Assembly: GCF_015557635.1 (NCBI RefSeq)
Contig: NZ_JADNOP010000002.1
Span: forward strand, 62,001 to 126,000
Source: Fusicatenibacter saccharivorans
Lineage (GTDB): Bacteria; Bacillota; Clostridia; Lachnospirales; Lachnospiraceae
Length of the DNA: 64,000 nt
Direction of reading: 5' to 3'
This document shows, piece after piece, positions 50,809 through 59,809 of the stretch (within the stretch, counting starts at the first letter, position 1; each line of letters starts with the position of its first letter). The position numbers and the translations under genes were made by a program. The notes below the pieces were generated by a model, which did no database searches, had not been told where the DNA came from, and saw only the letters and a list, made by a program, of their open reading frames with translations.

Positions 50809-53138
50809 TCTTTTTCCGCAATTCCCATTGCAATCTGCTCGCTCGTGATCGGCAGTTCGCGGAACCACAGACCCGTCGCATTGTAGATTGCATGTGCCAG
50901 CGCCGGAGCCGGTGTGTTGATGACGATCTCGCCGATCGATTTTGCACCGAACGGACCGGTCGGCTCGTAGCTGCTCCGAAACTCGACGCGCAGCTTGCCC
51001 ATATCGAGGCGGGTCGGCACTTTATACTGCATAAACGAATTATTGATCATCTGACCCTTGTCCGTGTACTGGATATTTTCAAACAGCGTCATGCCGATGC
51101 CCTGCACCAGACCGCCCTCGACCTGTACGCGCGCAAGGTTCGGGTTGATGACGGTTCCGCAGTCGACAACGGCGGCATAATCGAGAATCCTGACCTCGCC
51201 GGTCTCTTTATCCAGCTCGATCTCGACCGCACCAGCCATATAAGGCGGCGGCGATACCGGAGAGCAGTTGCTTTCCGTCGCTTCCAGCGCGATGCCGTTA
51301 TTGCACATGGCCGCTGTTGCGATTTCTTCCATCGTCATGCTGCTTCCGCTCTTTTCATGCACGACGCCGGTACCGGTAAATTCTGTCTCATCTTCCGGCA
51401 CGTTCATCCGCTCTGCCGCCAGGGCACAGATTCGTTTCCGAAGCGTCATGCAGGCTTTTTCCACCGCTTTTCCGGTAATATACGTCGTACTCGATGCATA
51501 GGAACCGGAGTCATACGGGGACGTATCGGTATCTGCGCCGACAACAGTAATGTCATCCACATCACACTCCAGACACTCTGCCGCCATCTGGGACAGAATC
51601 GTATCGCAGCCGGTTCCCATATCGGCCGCTGCAATCAGCATCGTATAGCCGCCGTCGTCGTTGACTTTGATCGTTGCCGATCCGACATCGAGATTGGAAA
51701 TACAGGAGCCCTGCATCGCCATCGCAATGCCGACGCTGCGCACCTTTCCATTTCCCATATCACGGCACGGATATTTCTCATCCCAGCCGATCATCTCTTT
51801 CGCACGCTCCACGCACTGGTCAAGCGCACAGCTGTTTGCCGTTTCGCCATAGTAAGCCGGCATGAACTGTCCCTCACGGACCATGTTCTGCTCCCGGATC
51901 CGGATCGGATCGATGCCAAGACGCGCTGCCATCTCACTGACAGCAGATTCTACGGCAAAGATACCCTGCGTCGCACCGTATCCGCGGTAAGCACCGGCTG
52001 ACATTACGTTGGAATACACAACATCATACGCAAACCGGTAAGCCTCAAGAGATCCATACATCGGAATCGATTTGTGGCCGGAAAGGCCGACCGTTGTCGG
52101 TCCATGCTCGCCGTATGCACCCGTGTTGGAAAGTGTATACAGATCGATCGCACGGATTCTTCCGTCCTTCATCGCACCGAGGCGGATCGTTACTTCCATC
52201 TCATGGCGCGGTGTGGATGCTGTCTGGGACTCTTCTCTCGTAAAGATCATTTTCGACGGTTTTCCGGTTTTCCAGGTTACAAACGCCGGGAAAATTTCGG
52301 CAACCACCGTCTGCTTCGCTCCGAATCCGCCGCCGATTCTCGGCTTGGAAACACGGATCTTCGATTTCGGAATGCCGAGTGCATTGGACAGAATGCGGCG
52401 CGCATGGTAAACGATCTGGGTCGAGCTCAGCACATTCAGCCGTCCGTAGGTATCCATAAAGCAGTATGTCCGGAACGTCTCCATCATCGCCTGCTGGGCT
52501 GCGCGTACATGATACGTATGCTCTACGACCTCATCGCACTCTGCGAGCACGGCTTCCACATCTCCGTTGTGATCTTCTGCACTTGCACAGAGATTTCTCT
52601 GATTGTCCGCACCGACCGGACAGAGCGATTTCCAGCTTTCCTCCGGATGCACCAGCAGTTCATTATCCTTGGACTGATGAAAATCCAGAATGGCCGGAAG
52701 CACTTCGTACTCTACTTTCAGGAGCTTCCGCGCACGGTCCACGCATTTTTCATCTTTTCCGGCAATAATCGCCACCGGATCTCCCACGTAGCGCACATGC
52801 TGATCGAGGATCAGACGGTCATACGGGCTTGGTTCCGGGTAGGTCTGTCCTGCCATTGTAAAACGCTGTTTCGGCACATCCTCCCAGGTATAAATCGCCT
52901 CAATGCCCGGAACACGCTCTGCTGCCGTCTTTTTCACGGATTTTACGATTGCATTGGCATGCGGACTCCGCAGTACCTTGACAATCAGACAATCCTTCGG
53001 CGCCAGATCATCTACATAAACCGGCTTTCCGGTTACCAGCGCGAGGGCATCCTTTTTGATCACCGGTTTATTCACACTGCAGAGCTGATCGGTTCTTCCC
53101 GACCAGTCCGGTTCATAGATATGATTTTCTCTGCTCAT
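50799..53138 (-). CDS. xdhA: Xanthine dehydrogenase-type molybdenum-binding subunit
   Basis: 779-residue molybdopterin subunit of a xanthine-oxidase-family hydroxylase. It starts with an ALALVTGKPVYVDDLAPKDCLIVKVLRSPHANAIVKSV stretch (about 31-68). Cofactor-binding motifs include GGGFGAKQ, GAYRGYGATQG and DMGTGCDTILSQMAAE. The catalytic Glu near the end is in GAKSIGEIVI (about residue 737). The usual length is about 760-800. It is the third gene of xdhB-xdhC-xdhA and overlaps xdhC by four bases. Substrate is probably hypoxanthine or xanthine, given xpt nearby; related enzymes act on nicotinate or other heterocycles. Confidence 0.92.
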   Translation of the reverse strand: MSRENHIYEPDWSGRTDQLCSVNKPVIKKDALALVTGKPVYVDDLAPKDCLIVKVLRSPHANAIVKSVKKTAAERVPGIEAIYTWEDVPKQRFTMAGQTYPEPSPYDRLILDQHVRYVGDPVAIIAGKDEKCVDRARKLLKVEYEVLPAILDFHQSKDNELLVHPEESWKSLCPVGADNQRNLCASAEDHNGDVEAVLAECDEVVEHTYHVRAAQQAMMETFRTYCFMDTYGRLNVLSSTQIVYHARRILSNALGIPKSKIRVSKPRIGGGFGAKQTVVAEIFPAFVTWKTGKPSKMIFTREESQTASTPRHEMEVTIRLGAMKDGRIRAIDLYTLSNTGAYGEHGPTTVGLSGHKSIPMYGSLEAYRFAYDVVYSNVMSAGAYRGYGATQGIFAVESAVSEMAARLGIDPIRIREQNMVREGQFMPAYYGETANSCALDQCVERAKEMIGWDEKYPCRDMGNGKVRSVGIAMAMQGSCISNLDVGSATIKVNDDGGYTMLIAAADMGTGCDTILSQMAAECLECDVDDITVVGADTDTSPYDSGSYASSTTYITGKAVEKACMTLRKRICALAAERMNVPEDETEFTGTGVVHEKSGSSMTMEEIATAAMCNNGIALEATESNCSPVSPPPYMAGAVEIELDKETGEVRILDYAAVVDCGTVINPNLARVQVEGGLVQGIGMTLFENIQYTDKGQMINNSFMQYKVPTRLDMGKLRVEFRSSYEPTGPFGAKSIGEIVINTPAPALAHAIYNATGLWFRELPITSEQIAMGIAEKECE

Positions 53139-53605
53139 GACGCACCTCCCTGCTGCTTTTTCCAGGCAAGGAAATTCAAAATTCCCCGAAGCTGTCCTTC
53201 ATATCCGGAACAGCGGCAGAGATTTCCCGCCAGATATTCTTTAATTTCTTCCTCACTCGGATCCGGATTTTCCCGGAACAGCGCAATCGCATTCATAATC
53301 ATCCCCGGATTGCAGAACCCGCACTGCTCGGCGCCCTGTCCGGCAATAAAGGAACCAAATTCTTCTGCTTCCTCCTGCAGGCCTTCCAGCGTATCCACCT
53401 TACATCCATTCGCCCGCGCCGCAAGCACCGAACACGACAGCACCGGTTTTCCCTCCAGAAAAACCGTACACAGCCCGCAGTTCGACGTCTCACAGCCGCG
53501 CTTCACACTGTAGCATCCCTGGCTTCTCACAAAATCGATCAGGAGCATGTCTGCATCAATTTCCGCTTCCGTCTTCTTTCCATTTAAGATCATCGAAATC
53601 TTCAT
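53135..53605 (-). CDS. xdhC: Xanthine dehydrogenase-type iron-sulfur subunit
   Basis: 156-residue subunit with two [2Fe-2S] clusters. The first set is Cys38, Cys43, Cys46 and Cys58 (RGCETSNCGLC ... SCSV), a ferredoxin-like fold; the second, in a four-helix domain, is CGFCNPG and CRCSG (about 102-137). This passes electrons from the molybdenum centre to FAD. The start at 53605 lies in TGATG overlapping the stop of the FAD-subunit gene and is preceded by GAAGGAGGAGCAG. The order FAD, FeS, Mo on one strand is common in Firmicutes. Confidence 0.94.
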   Translation of the reverse strand: MKISMILNGKKTEAEIDADMLLIDFVRSQGCYSVKRGCETSNCGLCTVFLEGKPVLSCSVLAARANGCKVDTLEGLQEEAEEFGSFIAGQGAEQCGFCNPGMIMNAIALFRENPDPSEEEIKEYLAGNLCRCSGYEGQLRGILNFLAWKKQQGGAS

Positions 53606-54414
53606 CACTGCTCCTCCTTCTTCTGAATTTCTTCCATACATCTGCGCAGCAGCACCCGTCCCAGATGATGACGATACTCTGCACTTCCGCGCATATTACT
53701 GCCATATGTAAACTGATCAGAAATCTCCGAAGCCGCCGCCTTCAGCTCCTCCGCAGATGCCTTTCCAGCCGCCAGCTTTTCCGCCAGCTCCGCCGGAAGC
53801 TCTACACGTGCCGCCTTTGCCGGTCTTGCCCCAAGCACCGCACATCCTTTTCCGTCTTCCACCCGCACCGCACACGTCAGCACCGGGAAATCCGTTCTGG
53901 AATTTCGATGACTCTGATAAACCGTAACACCCTCATGCTTCTTCACAATCAGCCTCACCAGCACATCCCTGTCTCTCTTTGAACAGGCAAACTCCGCCAG
54001 CGGCATCCGTCCCGCATGAACCAGCTCCACCTCCGTATCCAGCGCCAGAAACAGCGTCAGCACATCCGAAAATCCAAATCTGCCGAAAATACTGCCTCCC
54101 ACCGTAGCCAGATTCCGGAACTGCACCCCGACAATACTCCGCACACTCTCCCGTGCCGCACCGTCGGTATAAGCATTCAGCCCCTCATGCTCCTCCATCT
54201 GCCGCAGCGTCACCATACATCCAATCGAAAACTCCTCCTCGGACTCTTCAATCTGATCCAGTCCCAGCCCGGACAAATCAATCGCCGTCTGCACCTGCCT
54301 CTGCCCCATCTTCGTCCAGAGCATCCCGCCCAGGATACAGGCGCTTCTCTTCTGATTCAGCTCATACGCCTCCTCCAGCGACCCCACCCGGACATAATCC
54401 TTAATCTTAATCAT
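53605..54414 (-). CDS. xdhB: Xanthine dehydrogenase-type FAD-binding subunit
   Basis: 269-residue FAD subunit. It binds FAD through ILGGMLWTKMG (about 28-38) and TVGGSIFGRFGFSDVLTLFLAL (about 111-132); the N- and C-terminal CO-dehydrogenase flavoprotein domains fit. It is the first gene of a xdhB-xdhC-xdhA-mobA-like operon. The start at 54414 is 13 bases after GGAGG, with AGGG also 5 bases away, so the initiation site is not fully certain. A strong promoter lies at 54467-54495. Confidence 0.9.
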   Translation of the reverse strand: MIKIKDYVRVGSLEEAYELNQKRSACILGGMLWTKMGQRQVQTAIDLSGLGLDQIEESEEEFSIGCMVTLRQMEEHEGLNAYTDGAARESVRSIVGVQFRNLATVGGSIFGRFGFSDVLTLFLALDTEVELVHAGRMPLAEFACSKRDRDVLVRLIVKKHEGVTVYQSHRNSRTDFPVLTCAVRVEDGKGCAVLGARPAKAARVELPAELAEKLAAGKASAEELKAAASEISDQFTYGSNMRGSAEYRHHLGRVLLRRCMEEIQKKEEQ

Positions 54415-54466
54415 ACTTACCCTATATCCTCCATTTTTACTCAATATAGAAGCCCATATATTTGAT

Positions 54467-54495
54467 ATTATACCCGACCTGCTCCCCCCTTTCAA
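54467..54495 (-). promoter_or_regulatory. Promoter of the xanthine-dehydrogenase operon
   Basis: Minus-strand TTGAAA (54490-54495), 17-base spacer, TATAAT (54467-54472). Divergent from the tRNA promoter about 30 bases away. Confidence 0.8.
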
Positions 54496-54523
54496 CTTTT
54501 TTCTATTTTTTTCAAAAAAACCC

Positions 54524-54552
54524 TTGCATTTTCCCTCCACATCCAGTATAAT
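54524..54552 (+). promoter_or_regulatory. Promoter of the tRNA-Tyr/tRNA-Leu unit
   Basis: TTGCAT (54524-54529), 17-base spacer, TATAAT (54547-54552), about 43 bases before the tRNA-Tyr gene. Confidence 0.8.
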
Positions 54553-54594
54553 CATTCAATGTCGGAAGTCATTCTGACACAAAATAAAATACAT

Positions 54595-54676
54595 GGACGG
54601 ATTCCCGAGTGGCCAAAGGGGACAGACTGTAAATCTGCTGCAAATTGCTTCGATGGTTCGAATCCATCTCCGTCCA
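54595..54676 (+). tRNA. tRNA-Tyr (GTA anticodon)
   Basis: Acceptor stem GGACGGA/TCCGTCC, anticodon loop CTGTAAA with GTA in the middle, a long variable arm typical of bacterial tRNA-Tyr, and GGTTCGAATCC T-arm. No genomic CCA. Transcribed with the tRNA-Leu that starts three bases later. Confidence 0.93.
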
Positions 54677-54679
54677 TAT

Positions 54680-54765
54680 GCCGCAGTGGCGGAACTGGCA
54701 GACGCCCGGGACTTAAAATCCCGTGGGTAGTGATACCCGTACCGGTTCGATCCCGGTTTGCGGCA
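54680..54765 (+). tRNA. tRNA-Leu (TAA anticodon)
   Basis: Acceptor stem GCCGCAG pairing with the 3' TTGCGGC (G-U at the end), anticodon loop CTTAAAA with TAA, a long variable arm and GGTTCGATCCC T-arm. No genomic CCA. Followed by a terminator at 54771-54805. Confidence 0.93.
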
Positions 54766-54770
54766 CGATT

Positions 54771-54805
54771 AAGAGCTCTGATTCATACGAATCGGAGCTC
54801 TTTTT
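54771..54805 (+). terminator. Terminator of the tRNA unit
   Basis: AAGAGCTCTGATTC and GAATCGGAGCTCTT arms (one G-U) followed by TTTTT. Confidence 0.9.
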
Positions 54806-54891
54806 CCATTTCTATTTTTCAACCTCCCGTCCCCACTACCAGCCTCGCCGCCGCCCGTTCAGTCTTGCGTGATGCGGCGGCGAGGCGTCCG

Positions 54892-56982
54892 TCACTCCTC
54901 GCATCTATGCAGTACCACTCCCGATAACGGCAGCAAATCCATCTCCAGTATGCCCGCCGGTGCCTCGATTTCTTTCTCCTCCGAAGAAAATCCCACTGCA
55001 TCCGTTGCAAACACCTGCGTCAGCTTCGCCACCGAACTCCGGTTAATCCCGGTAAGCCACACCGGAATCTCCACATGCACCCTCTCATTCCGGTTATTAA
55101 TCACCACAATCACCTGCTCCTCCTGATTAAACCGTCCATAAGAAAGCACATTATAATCATGGTACAAAAATTTCAGCGATCCCATCGCCAGCACCGGAAA
55201 TCTCCGATGCACCGCAATCATTTCTTTATAGAATCGGATCAGCTCCTGATCCTCCTGTCCCCAGGGATACGTCCGCCGGTTATCCGGATCCGTAAACCCA
55301 ACCTGGCCGGCCTCATCCCCATAATACAGCGTCGGCGCCCCCGGCCACGTCATCTGAATCACAACCGCCTCGCGCAGCACCGCCTTATTCGTATTCTCCG
55401 CAGCCGCATACGGCCCAACATTCGCCACACGCCCCACACGATGATTCGTTCTCGTGAGGAACCGCGAATGATCATGATTATCCAGCTCATTCATCGCCGT
55501 ATACAGCGAAGGCGCATAAAACGCCGGCATATGATACGTCATCGCCCCGATAAAACTCTCACTGTTTCCGAGAAGCCCCTGGTTAAACTCATCACTGTGC
55601 TTCTCCATACCCGTGAGGAACCAGGAAACCGGCTCCATAAACGCATCATAGTTCATCACCGTATCCCACTCGTCGCCCTGCAGCCAGCTCATCGCATCGC
55701 CGTAGTGCTCCGCCAGAATAATCGCCTCCGGATTCGCCTCCTTCACAACGCGCCGGAACTCCTTCCAGAACTTGTGGTTAAACTCCGGGCTGTGTCCTAA
55801 GTCAGCGGCCACATCCAGCCGCCAGCCGTCCGCATTAAACGGCGGAGAAACCCACTTCGCGCCGATGCGCATAATATCCTCCATCAGCTTCTCCGAACCC
55901 TCGTAGTTCAACTTCGGCAGCGTATCATGGCCCCACCAGCCGTCATAAAACTCATTGTACGGCCAGTTATGCTCGTTATAAAACTTAAAAAACGTGTGAT
56001 ACGGACTGTCCTGTGCCACATACGCGCCCGGCTCATAGCCCTTTCCGGCCTCGTAAATCCGCTCGCGGTCCAGCCACTTGTTAAACGAACCACAGTGGTT
56101 GAAAACGCCGTCCAGAATCACCTTCATGCCGCGCTTGTGCGCCTCCTCCACCAGGTGGATAAACAGTTCATTGCTCGCCTCCAGGTTCGCCCTGTTCGTC
56201 ACACGGTCAATATACCGCGTTGCCCGCGTATTGTCCTTGTCGCCCGGCCAGAGCAGATCGCCTTCGTCGGAGACAATCTTTCCGAAATGCGGATCAATAT
56301 AGTCATAATCCTGAATATCATACTTATGGTTCGACGGCGAAACAAACACCGGATTCAGATAAATGACCTGCACACCGAGATCCTGCAGATAATCCATCTT
56401 GTCAATGACGCCCTGCAGATCGCCGCCGTAGAAATTGCGGACATCCATCTGCTCCGGGAAGCGGTTCCAGTCATCCACCTTGTTGACCTGCTCACCGATA
56501 TAGCTGTACTCTCCCGTCAGCACATCGTTGGACGGATCTCCGTTGCAGAAGCGGTCCACAAAAATCTGATACATGACAGCGCCCTTCGCCCAGTCCGGCG
56601 TATGGAAGCCCGGGATAATGCCGAAAGAGTACATCTCCTGAAGCTCTCTTGTGACACCGAGCTTGTTGTAATAACAGACCACGCGGCCTGCCTGAATCTC
56701 AAAAAAATAGCGGATCGGCTCATTTCCGACCGGAATCTCGATCTCGTAATAATCAAAACCGTTCCGGACCAAACCGACCTGCATCTGTGCACGGGTGGAA
56801 CCGCTGATGAAATAAACCGCATCTACATTATTTTTCAGGGTACGGAACCGGATCTTCACCGTGTCGCCCGGGTTCGGCTCAAACGGAATCTGATACTGCG
56901 GGGATTCATCACTGTAGAGCGCATGCTTGTTGAACATCGCCCGCATCTGTGACATATACTGCTGCATTCTTGTTTTATCCAT
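54892..56982 (-). CDS. Glycoside hydrolase family 13 amylase/neopullulanase-like
   Basis: 696-residue starch-acting enzyme. The N-terminal CBM34-like beta domain (about 20-135, with YYEIEIPVGNEPIRYFFEIQ) precedes the barrel beginning WAKGAVMYQIFVDRF. Catalytic residues are the nucleophile Asp390 (GWRLDVAAD), the acid Glu425 (ILAEHYG) and the stabilising Asp504 (ELDNHDHSRF). A short C-terminal beta domain ends it. The N domain and LWPGDKD insertion resemble the neopullulanase/cyclomaltodextrinase group, which cut maltodextrins or cyclodextrins; product specificity is uncertain. No signal peptide, so cytoplasmic. Own promoter at 57023-57051. Confidence 0.93.
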   Translation of the reverse strand: MDKTRMQQYMSQMRAMFNKHALYSDESPQYQIPFEPNPGDTVKIRFRTLKNNVDAVYFISGSTRAQMQVGLVRNGFDYYEIEIPVGNEPIRYFFEIQAGRVVCYYNKLGVTRELQEMYSFGIIPGFHTPDWAKGAVMYQIFVDRFCNGDPSNDVLTGEYSYIGEQVNKVDDWNRFPEQMDVRNFYGGDLQGVIDKMDYLQDLGVQVIYLNPVFVSPSNHKYDIQDYDYIDPHFGKIVSDEGDLLWPGDKDNTRATRYIDRVTNRANLEASNELFIHLVEEAHKRGMKVILDGVFNHCGSFNKWLDRERIYEAGKGYEPGAYVAQDSPYHTFFKFYNEHNWPYNEFYDGWWGHDTLPKLNYEGSEKLMEDIMRIGAKWVSPPFNADGWRLDVAADLGHSPEFNHKFWKEFRRVVKEANPEAIILAEHYGDAMSWLQGDEWDTVMNYDAFMEPVSWFLTGMEKHSDEFNQGLLGNSESFIGAMTYHMPAFYAPSLYTAMNELDNHDHSRFLTRTNHRVGRVANVGPYAAAENTNKAVLREAVVIQMTWPGAPTLYYGDEAGQVGFTDPDNRRTYPWGQEDQELIRFYKEMIAVHRRFPVLAMGSLKFLYHDYNVLSYGRFNQEEQVIVVINNRNERVHVEIPVWLTGINRSSVAKLTQVFATDAVGFSSEEKEIEAPAGILEMDLLPLSGVVLHRCEE

Positions 56983-57022
56983 GAACTAACGCCTCTGTCT
57001 TTCTCAATCATTCATTCCTTAT

Positions 57023-57051
57023 ATTTTACCCCACACCGCCATGTAATACAA
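57023..57051 (-). promoter_or_regulatory. Promoter of the GH13 gene
   Basis: Minus-strand TTGTAT (57046-57051), 17-base spacer, TAAAAT (57023-57028), about 40 bases before the GH13 start. Confidence 0.7.
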
Positions 57052-57101
57052 CCTTTTTCTGAACACATGTAACGATTGTGTTTATTGGATTTTTATACAG
57101 T

Positions 57102-57132
57102 AAAAGAGCCAGCGGGGTACGCTGGCTCTTTT
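57102..57132. terminator. Hairpin between ftsH and GH13 genes
   Basis: AAAAGAGCCAGCG and CGCTGGCTCTTTT arms with a five-base loop, A- and T-flanked, so bidirectional. Confidence 0.85.
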
Positions 57133-57341
57133 GGAGAAGGTATTTCTCTTATGGGGTGTAGCAAAAACTATATAATGTATTGGGGGGTTTTTACAGTTAT
57201 TATAGTACCATACGTCCCTCGAAAAGTCTGCACAAATCGCGATTTTTTTTCATTTGATTCTTATTCAAAATAACGATGAATTTTTCCGGCGTTTCGGATT
57301 TTCTGTTTTAATTTGCACAAACGCCCGTAAAATCGCAGAAA

Positions 57342-57380
57342 AAAACCTGCAAAAAACTTTTTTTGTTCTCTGCAGGTTTT
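57342..57380 (-). terminator. Terminator of ftsH
   Basis: AAAACCTGCA and TGCAGGTTTT arms, 19-base loop, U-run on the minus transcript. Confidence 0.75.
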
Positions 57381-57400
57381 CTATTGCAAATAAAAAGATA

Positions 57401-59263
57401 TCAGATTTCTCCAGAAACTTCCGGTGCTGTTCCTGTCATCTGTGCTTCCTGCTCAAAAATGGCTTCGAATTCAGCACGGCTCAGCTTCTCTTTTTCCATC
57501 AGCTGCTTTGCACACTCATGCAGCACATAGGAATGCTCCAGAATAATCTGTTTCGCCTGATCGTGGCATTTCTCGATCATCTGGCGGACTTCCTCGTCGA
57601 TGGCTGCGGCTACATTCTCGCTGTAGCTCTTCGTATGGCCCCAGTCGCGGCCGATGAAGACCTCATCCGAGTCGGAATCGTAAGCGACAAGACCAAGGTT
57701 CTCAGACATACCGTACTTCGTAATCATGGAACGCGCGGTAGCCGTCGCCTGTTTGATATCCTGGGATGCGCCCGTTGTGATATCGTCGAAGATCAGCTCC
57801 TCTGCCACACGGCCGCCGAGGCATACGGTGATGTACTGCATCATTTTGCCTCTCGTCTGGAACATATCATCGTTCTCCGGCTGCGGCATCGTGTAGCCCG
57901 CTGCGCCAGGACCGGTCGGGATAATGGAGATCGTATAGACCGCCTCCATATCCGGCAGCATATGGAACAGGATTGCATGGCCTGTCTCATGGTATGCGGT
58001 GATCCGTTTTTCTTTATCCGAAATGACTTTACTGCGCTTCTCCGCACCGATGCCCACTTTGATGAAAGCAGACTTGATATCGGACTGGCGCACAAATCTT
58101 CTGCGGTCCTTTGCCGCCATAATCGCTGCCTCGTTCAGCAGGTTCTCCAGCTCTGCGCCGGTGAAGCCTGCGGTCGTCTGCGCGATCTGTTTCAGATCCA
58201 CATCCTCGGCCAGCGGTTTGTTCTTTGCATGGACTTTCAGGATTTCCTCACGGCCCATGACATCCGGCGGTCCTACAACCACGCGGCGGTCAAAACGGCC
58301 CGGACGGAGAATCGCCGGATCCAGGATATCGACACGGTTCGTCGCTGCCATCACGATGATGCCCTCATTGACGCCGAAACCATCCATCTCAACGAGAAGC
58401 TGGTTTAAGGTCTGCTCTCTCTCATCGTGGCCGCCGCCCATGCCGGTGCCTCTTCGTCTTGCCACGGCGTCGATCTCATCGATGAAGATGATGCACGGCG
58501 CATGTTTTTTTCCTTCCTCAAACAGGTCGCGGACACGGGAAGCGCCGACGCCGACGAACATTTCCACGAAATCCGATCCGGAAATGCTGAAGAACGGCAC
58601 GCCTGCCTCTCCTGCAACAGCTTTCGCCAGAAGGGTTTTACCGGTTCCAGGAGGGCCCACAAGAAGAACTCCTTTCGGGATTCTCGCACCGACCTGTGTA
58701 TATTTCTCCGGTGCTTTCAGGAAATCGACCACCTCAACAAGGTCTTCTTTTTCCTCTTTTAAGCCCGCAACATCGCGGAACAGGACTTTTTTGTCTTTGT
58801 CGGTGGACATATGGGCGTTGCTTTTTCCAAAATTCATCATTTTGTTTCCGCCGCCTCCACCGCCGCCCATGGAGCGGTTCATCATCGACATGCCGAAAAG
58901 AAGGATCATGCCGAGCAGCAGGGCCGGCAGGACGGATGTCATGAAAATGCTGTCTCTCTGGACATTCTGCACGGTGTACGTTACATCAGCATCCTCCAGA
59001 AGGCTGATAGCTGCGTTTACGTCGGTCACATTGACCGTATAACTGTCACCGCCCTGCTCCTGTACCACGACGGAGCCGGTCGGCACTTCTTTGTTCTGGA
59101 CAATCTGCGCGGATGTCACTTTGCCGTCTTTTACGGCGGTTTCAAATTTCTGCTGACTTGGGCTGCTGCCTGCGCTGATTTTTCCGGTGATATAGAACAT
59201 GGCAAGCACTATAATCACCATAAACGCCGCGTAGAGTCCAAATCCACTGCGCTGTCTGTTCAT
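57401..59263 (-). CDS. ftsH: ATP-dependent zinc metalloprotease FtsH
   Basis: 620-residue membrane-bound AAA protease for quality control of membrane and regulatory proteins. Two N-terminal membrane segments (about 9-29 and 105-127) enclose a short external loop. The AAA domain has Walker A GPPGTGKT (203-210), Walker B IIFIDEID (258-265), and the pore motif MFVG. The zinc site is HETGH (425-429). The C-terminus ([18 protein letters not shown]) is normal. It is the distal gene of the spoIIE-tilS-hpt-ftsH string, nine bases after hpt. Confidence 0.97.
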   Translation of the reverse strand: MNRQRSGFGLYAAFMVIIVLAMFYITGKISAGSSPSQQKFETAVKDGKVTSAQIVQNKEVPTGSVVVQEQGGDSYTVNVTDVNAAISLLEDADVTYTVQNVQRDSIFMTSVLPALLLGMILLFGMSMMNRSMGGGGGGGNKMMNFGKSNAHMSTDKDKKVLFRDVAGLKEEKEDLVEVVDFLKAPEKYTQVGARIPKGVLLVGPPGTGKTLLAKAVAGEAGVPFFSISGSDFVEMFVGVGASRVRDLFEEGKKHAPCIIFIDEIDAVARRRGTGMGGGHDEREQTLNQLLVEMDGFGVNEGIIVMAATNRVDILDPAILRPGRFDRRVVVGPPDVMGREEILKVHAKNKPLAEDVDLKQIAQTTAGFTGAELENLLNEAAIMAAKDRRRFVRQSDIKSAFIKVGIGAEKRSKVISDKEKRITAYHETGHAILFHMLPDMEAVYTISIIPTGPGAAGYTMPQPENDDMFQTRGKMMQYITVCLGGRVAEELIFDDITTGASQDIKQATATARSMITKYGMSENLGLVAYDSDSDEVFIGRDWGHTKSYSENVAAAIDEEVRQMIEKCHDQAKQIILEHSYVLHECAKQLMEKEKLSRAEFEAIFEQEAQMTGTAPEVSGEI

Positions 59264-59272
59264 ATTTTCTTT

Positions 59273-59809
59273 TTACTCCTCGTCTTCGTGAAACTCCACT
59301 ACTCCGATGTATGGAAGATTCCGATATTTCTGTGCGTAATCCAGACCGTAGCCTACGACGAACTCGTCCGGGATATCAAAGCAGGTATAATCTACTTTGA
59401 CATCGCACACTCTGCGCTCCGGCTTGTCGAGCAGAGTACACAGGTGTACGGATTTCGGATTTCTCTTTTTCAGGATGTCGATCAGATAGTAAAGCGTTCT
59501 TCCGGAATCGATGATATCCTCCACGATCAGAACGTCTTTTCCTTCCAGCGGCTGATCCAGGTCTTTTACAATACGGACAACTCCGCTGGACTTGGTGTCA
59601 TCGCCGTAACTTGATACGGACATAAAGTCAAGGCTTACCGGCACTGTGATGCGTTTTGCCAGCTCGCACATAAAGAATACGCCGCCTTTTAAAACGCAGA
59701 TCAGGTGCACTTCTTTTCCTGCGTAATCACAGTTGATCTGGTCTGCTACTTCTTTAATTCGTCTGTCTACTTCTTCTTCGCTTAATAATACTCTGATTGT
59801 CTCTTTCAT
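59273..59809 (-). CDS. hpt: Hypoxanthine phosphoribosyltransferase
   Basis: 178-residue purine salvage enzyme making IMP or GMP. The PRPP loop is VLIVEDIIDSGRTL (about 93-106); VCVLKGG-like CVLKGGVFFMCEL and SVSSYGDDTKSSG (flexible loop, about 65-77) are family-typical. Overlaps tilS by four bases (ATGA), as in many Firmicutes. RBS AGGAAAACAG lies within tilS. Confidence 0.96.
   Translation of the reverse strand: MKETIRVLLSEEEVDRRIKEVADQINCDYAGKEVHLICVLKGGVFFMCELAKRITVPVSLDFMSVSSYGDDTKSSGVVRIVKDLDQPLEGKDVLIVEDIIDSGRTLYYLIDILKKRNPKSVHLCTLLDKPERRVCDVKVDYTCFDIPDEFVVGYGLDYAQKYRNLPYIGVVEFHEDEE

Larger units (their letters stand above)
56983..57400. other. 418-base region between GH13 and ftsH genes
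   Basis: Holds the GH13 promoter (57023-57051), a terminator-like hairpin (57102-57132) and the ftsH terminator (57342-57380). Between them is AT-rich sequence with no coding sign. Confidence 0.7.

Noticed and set aside
50364-53513. Two long plus-strand open frames across the xanthine dehydrogenase genes
   Set aside because: Shadows in GC-rich coding sequence, rich in Arg, His and Cys, without domains or ribosome sites.
55075-56952. Long plus-strand open frames opposite GH13
   Set aside because: Reverse-frame artefacts; composition (Arg, Ile, His rich) is not protein-like.
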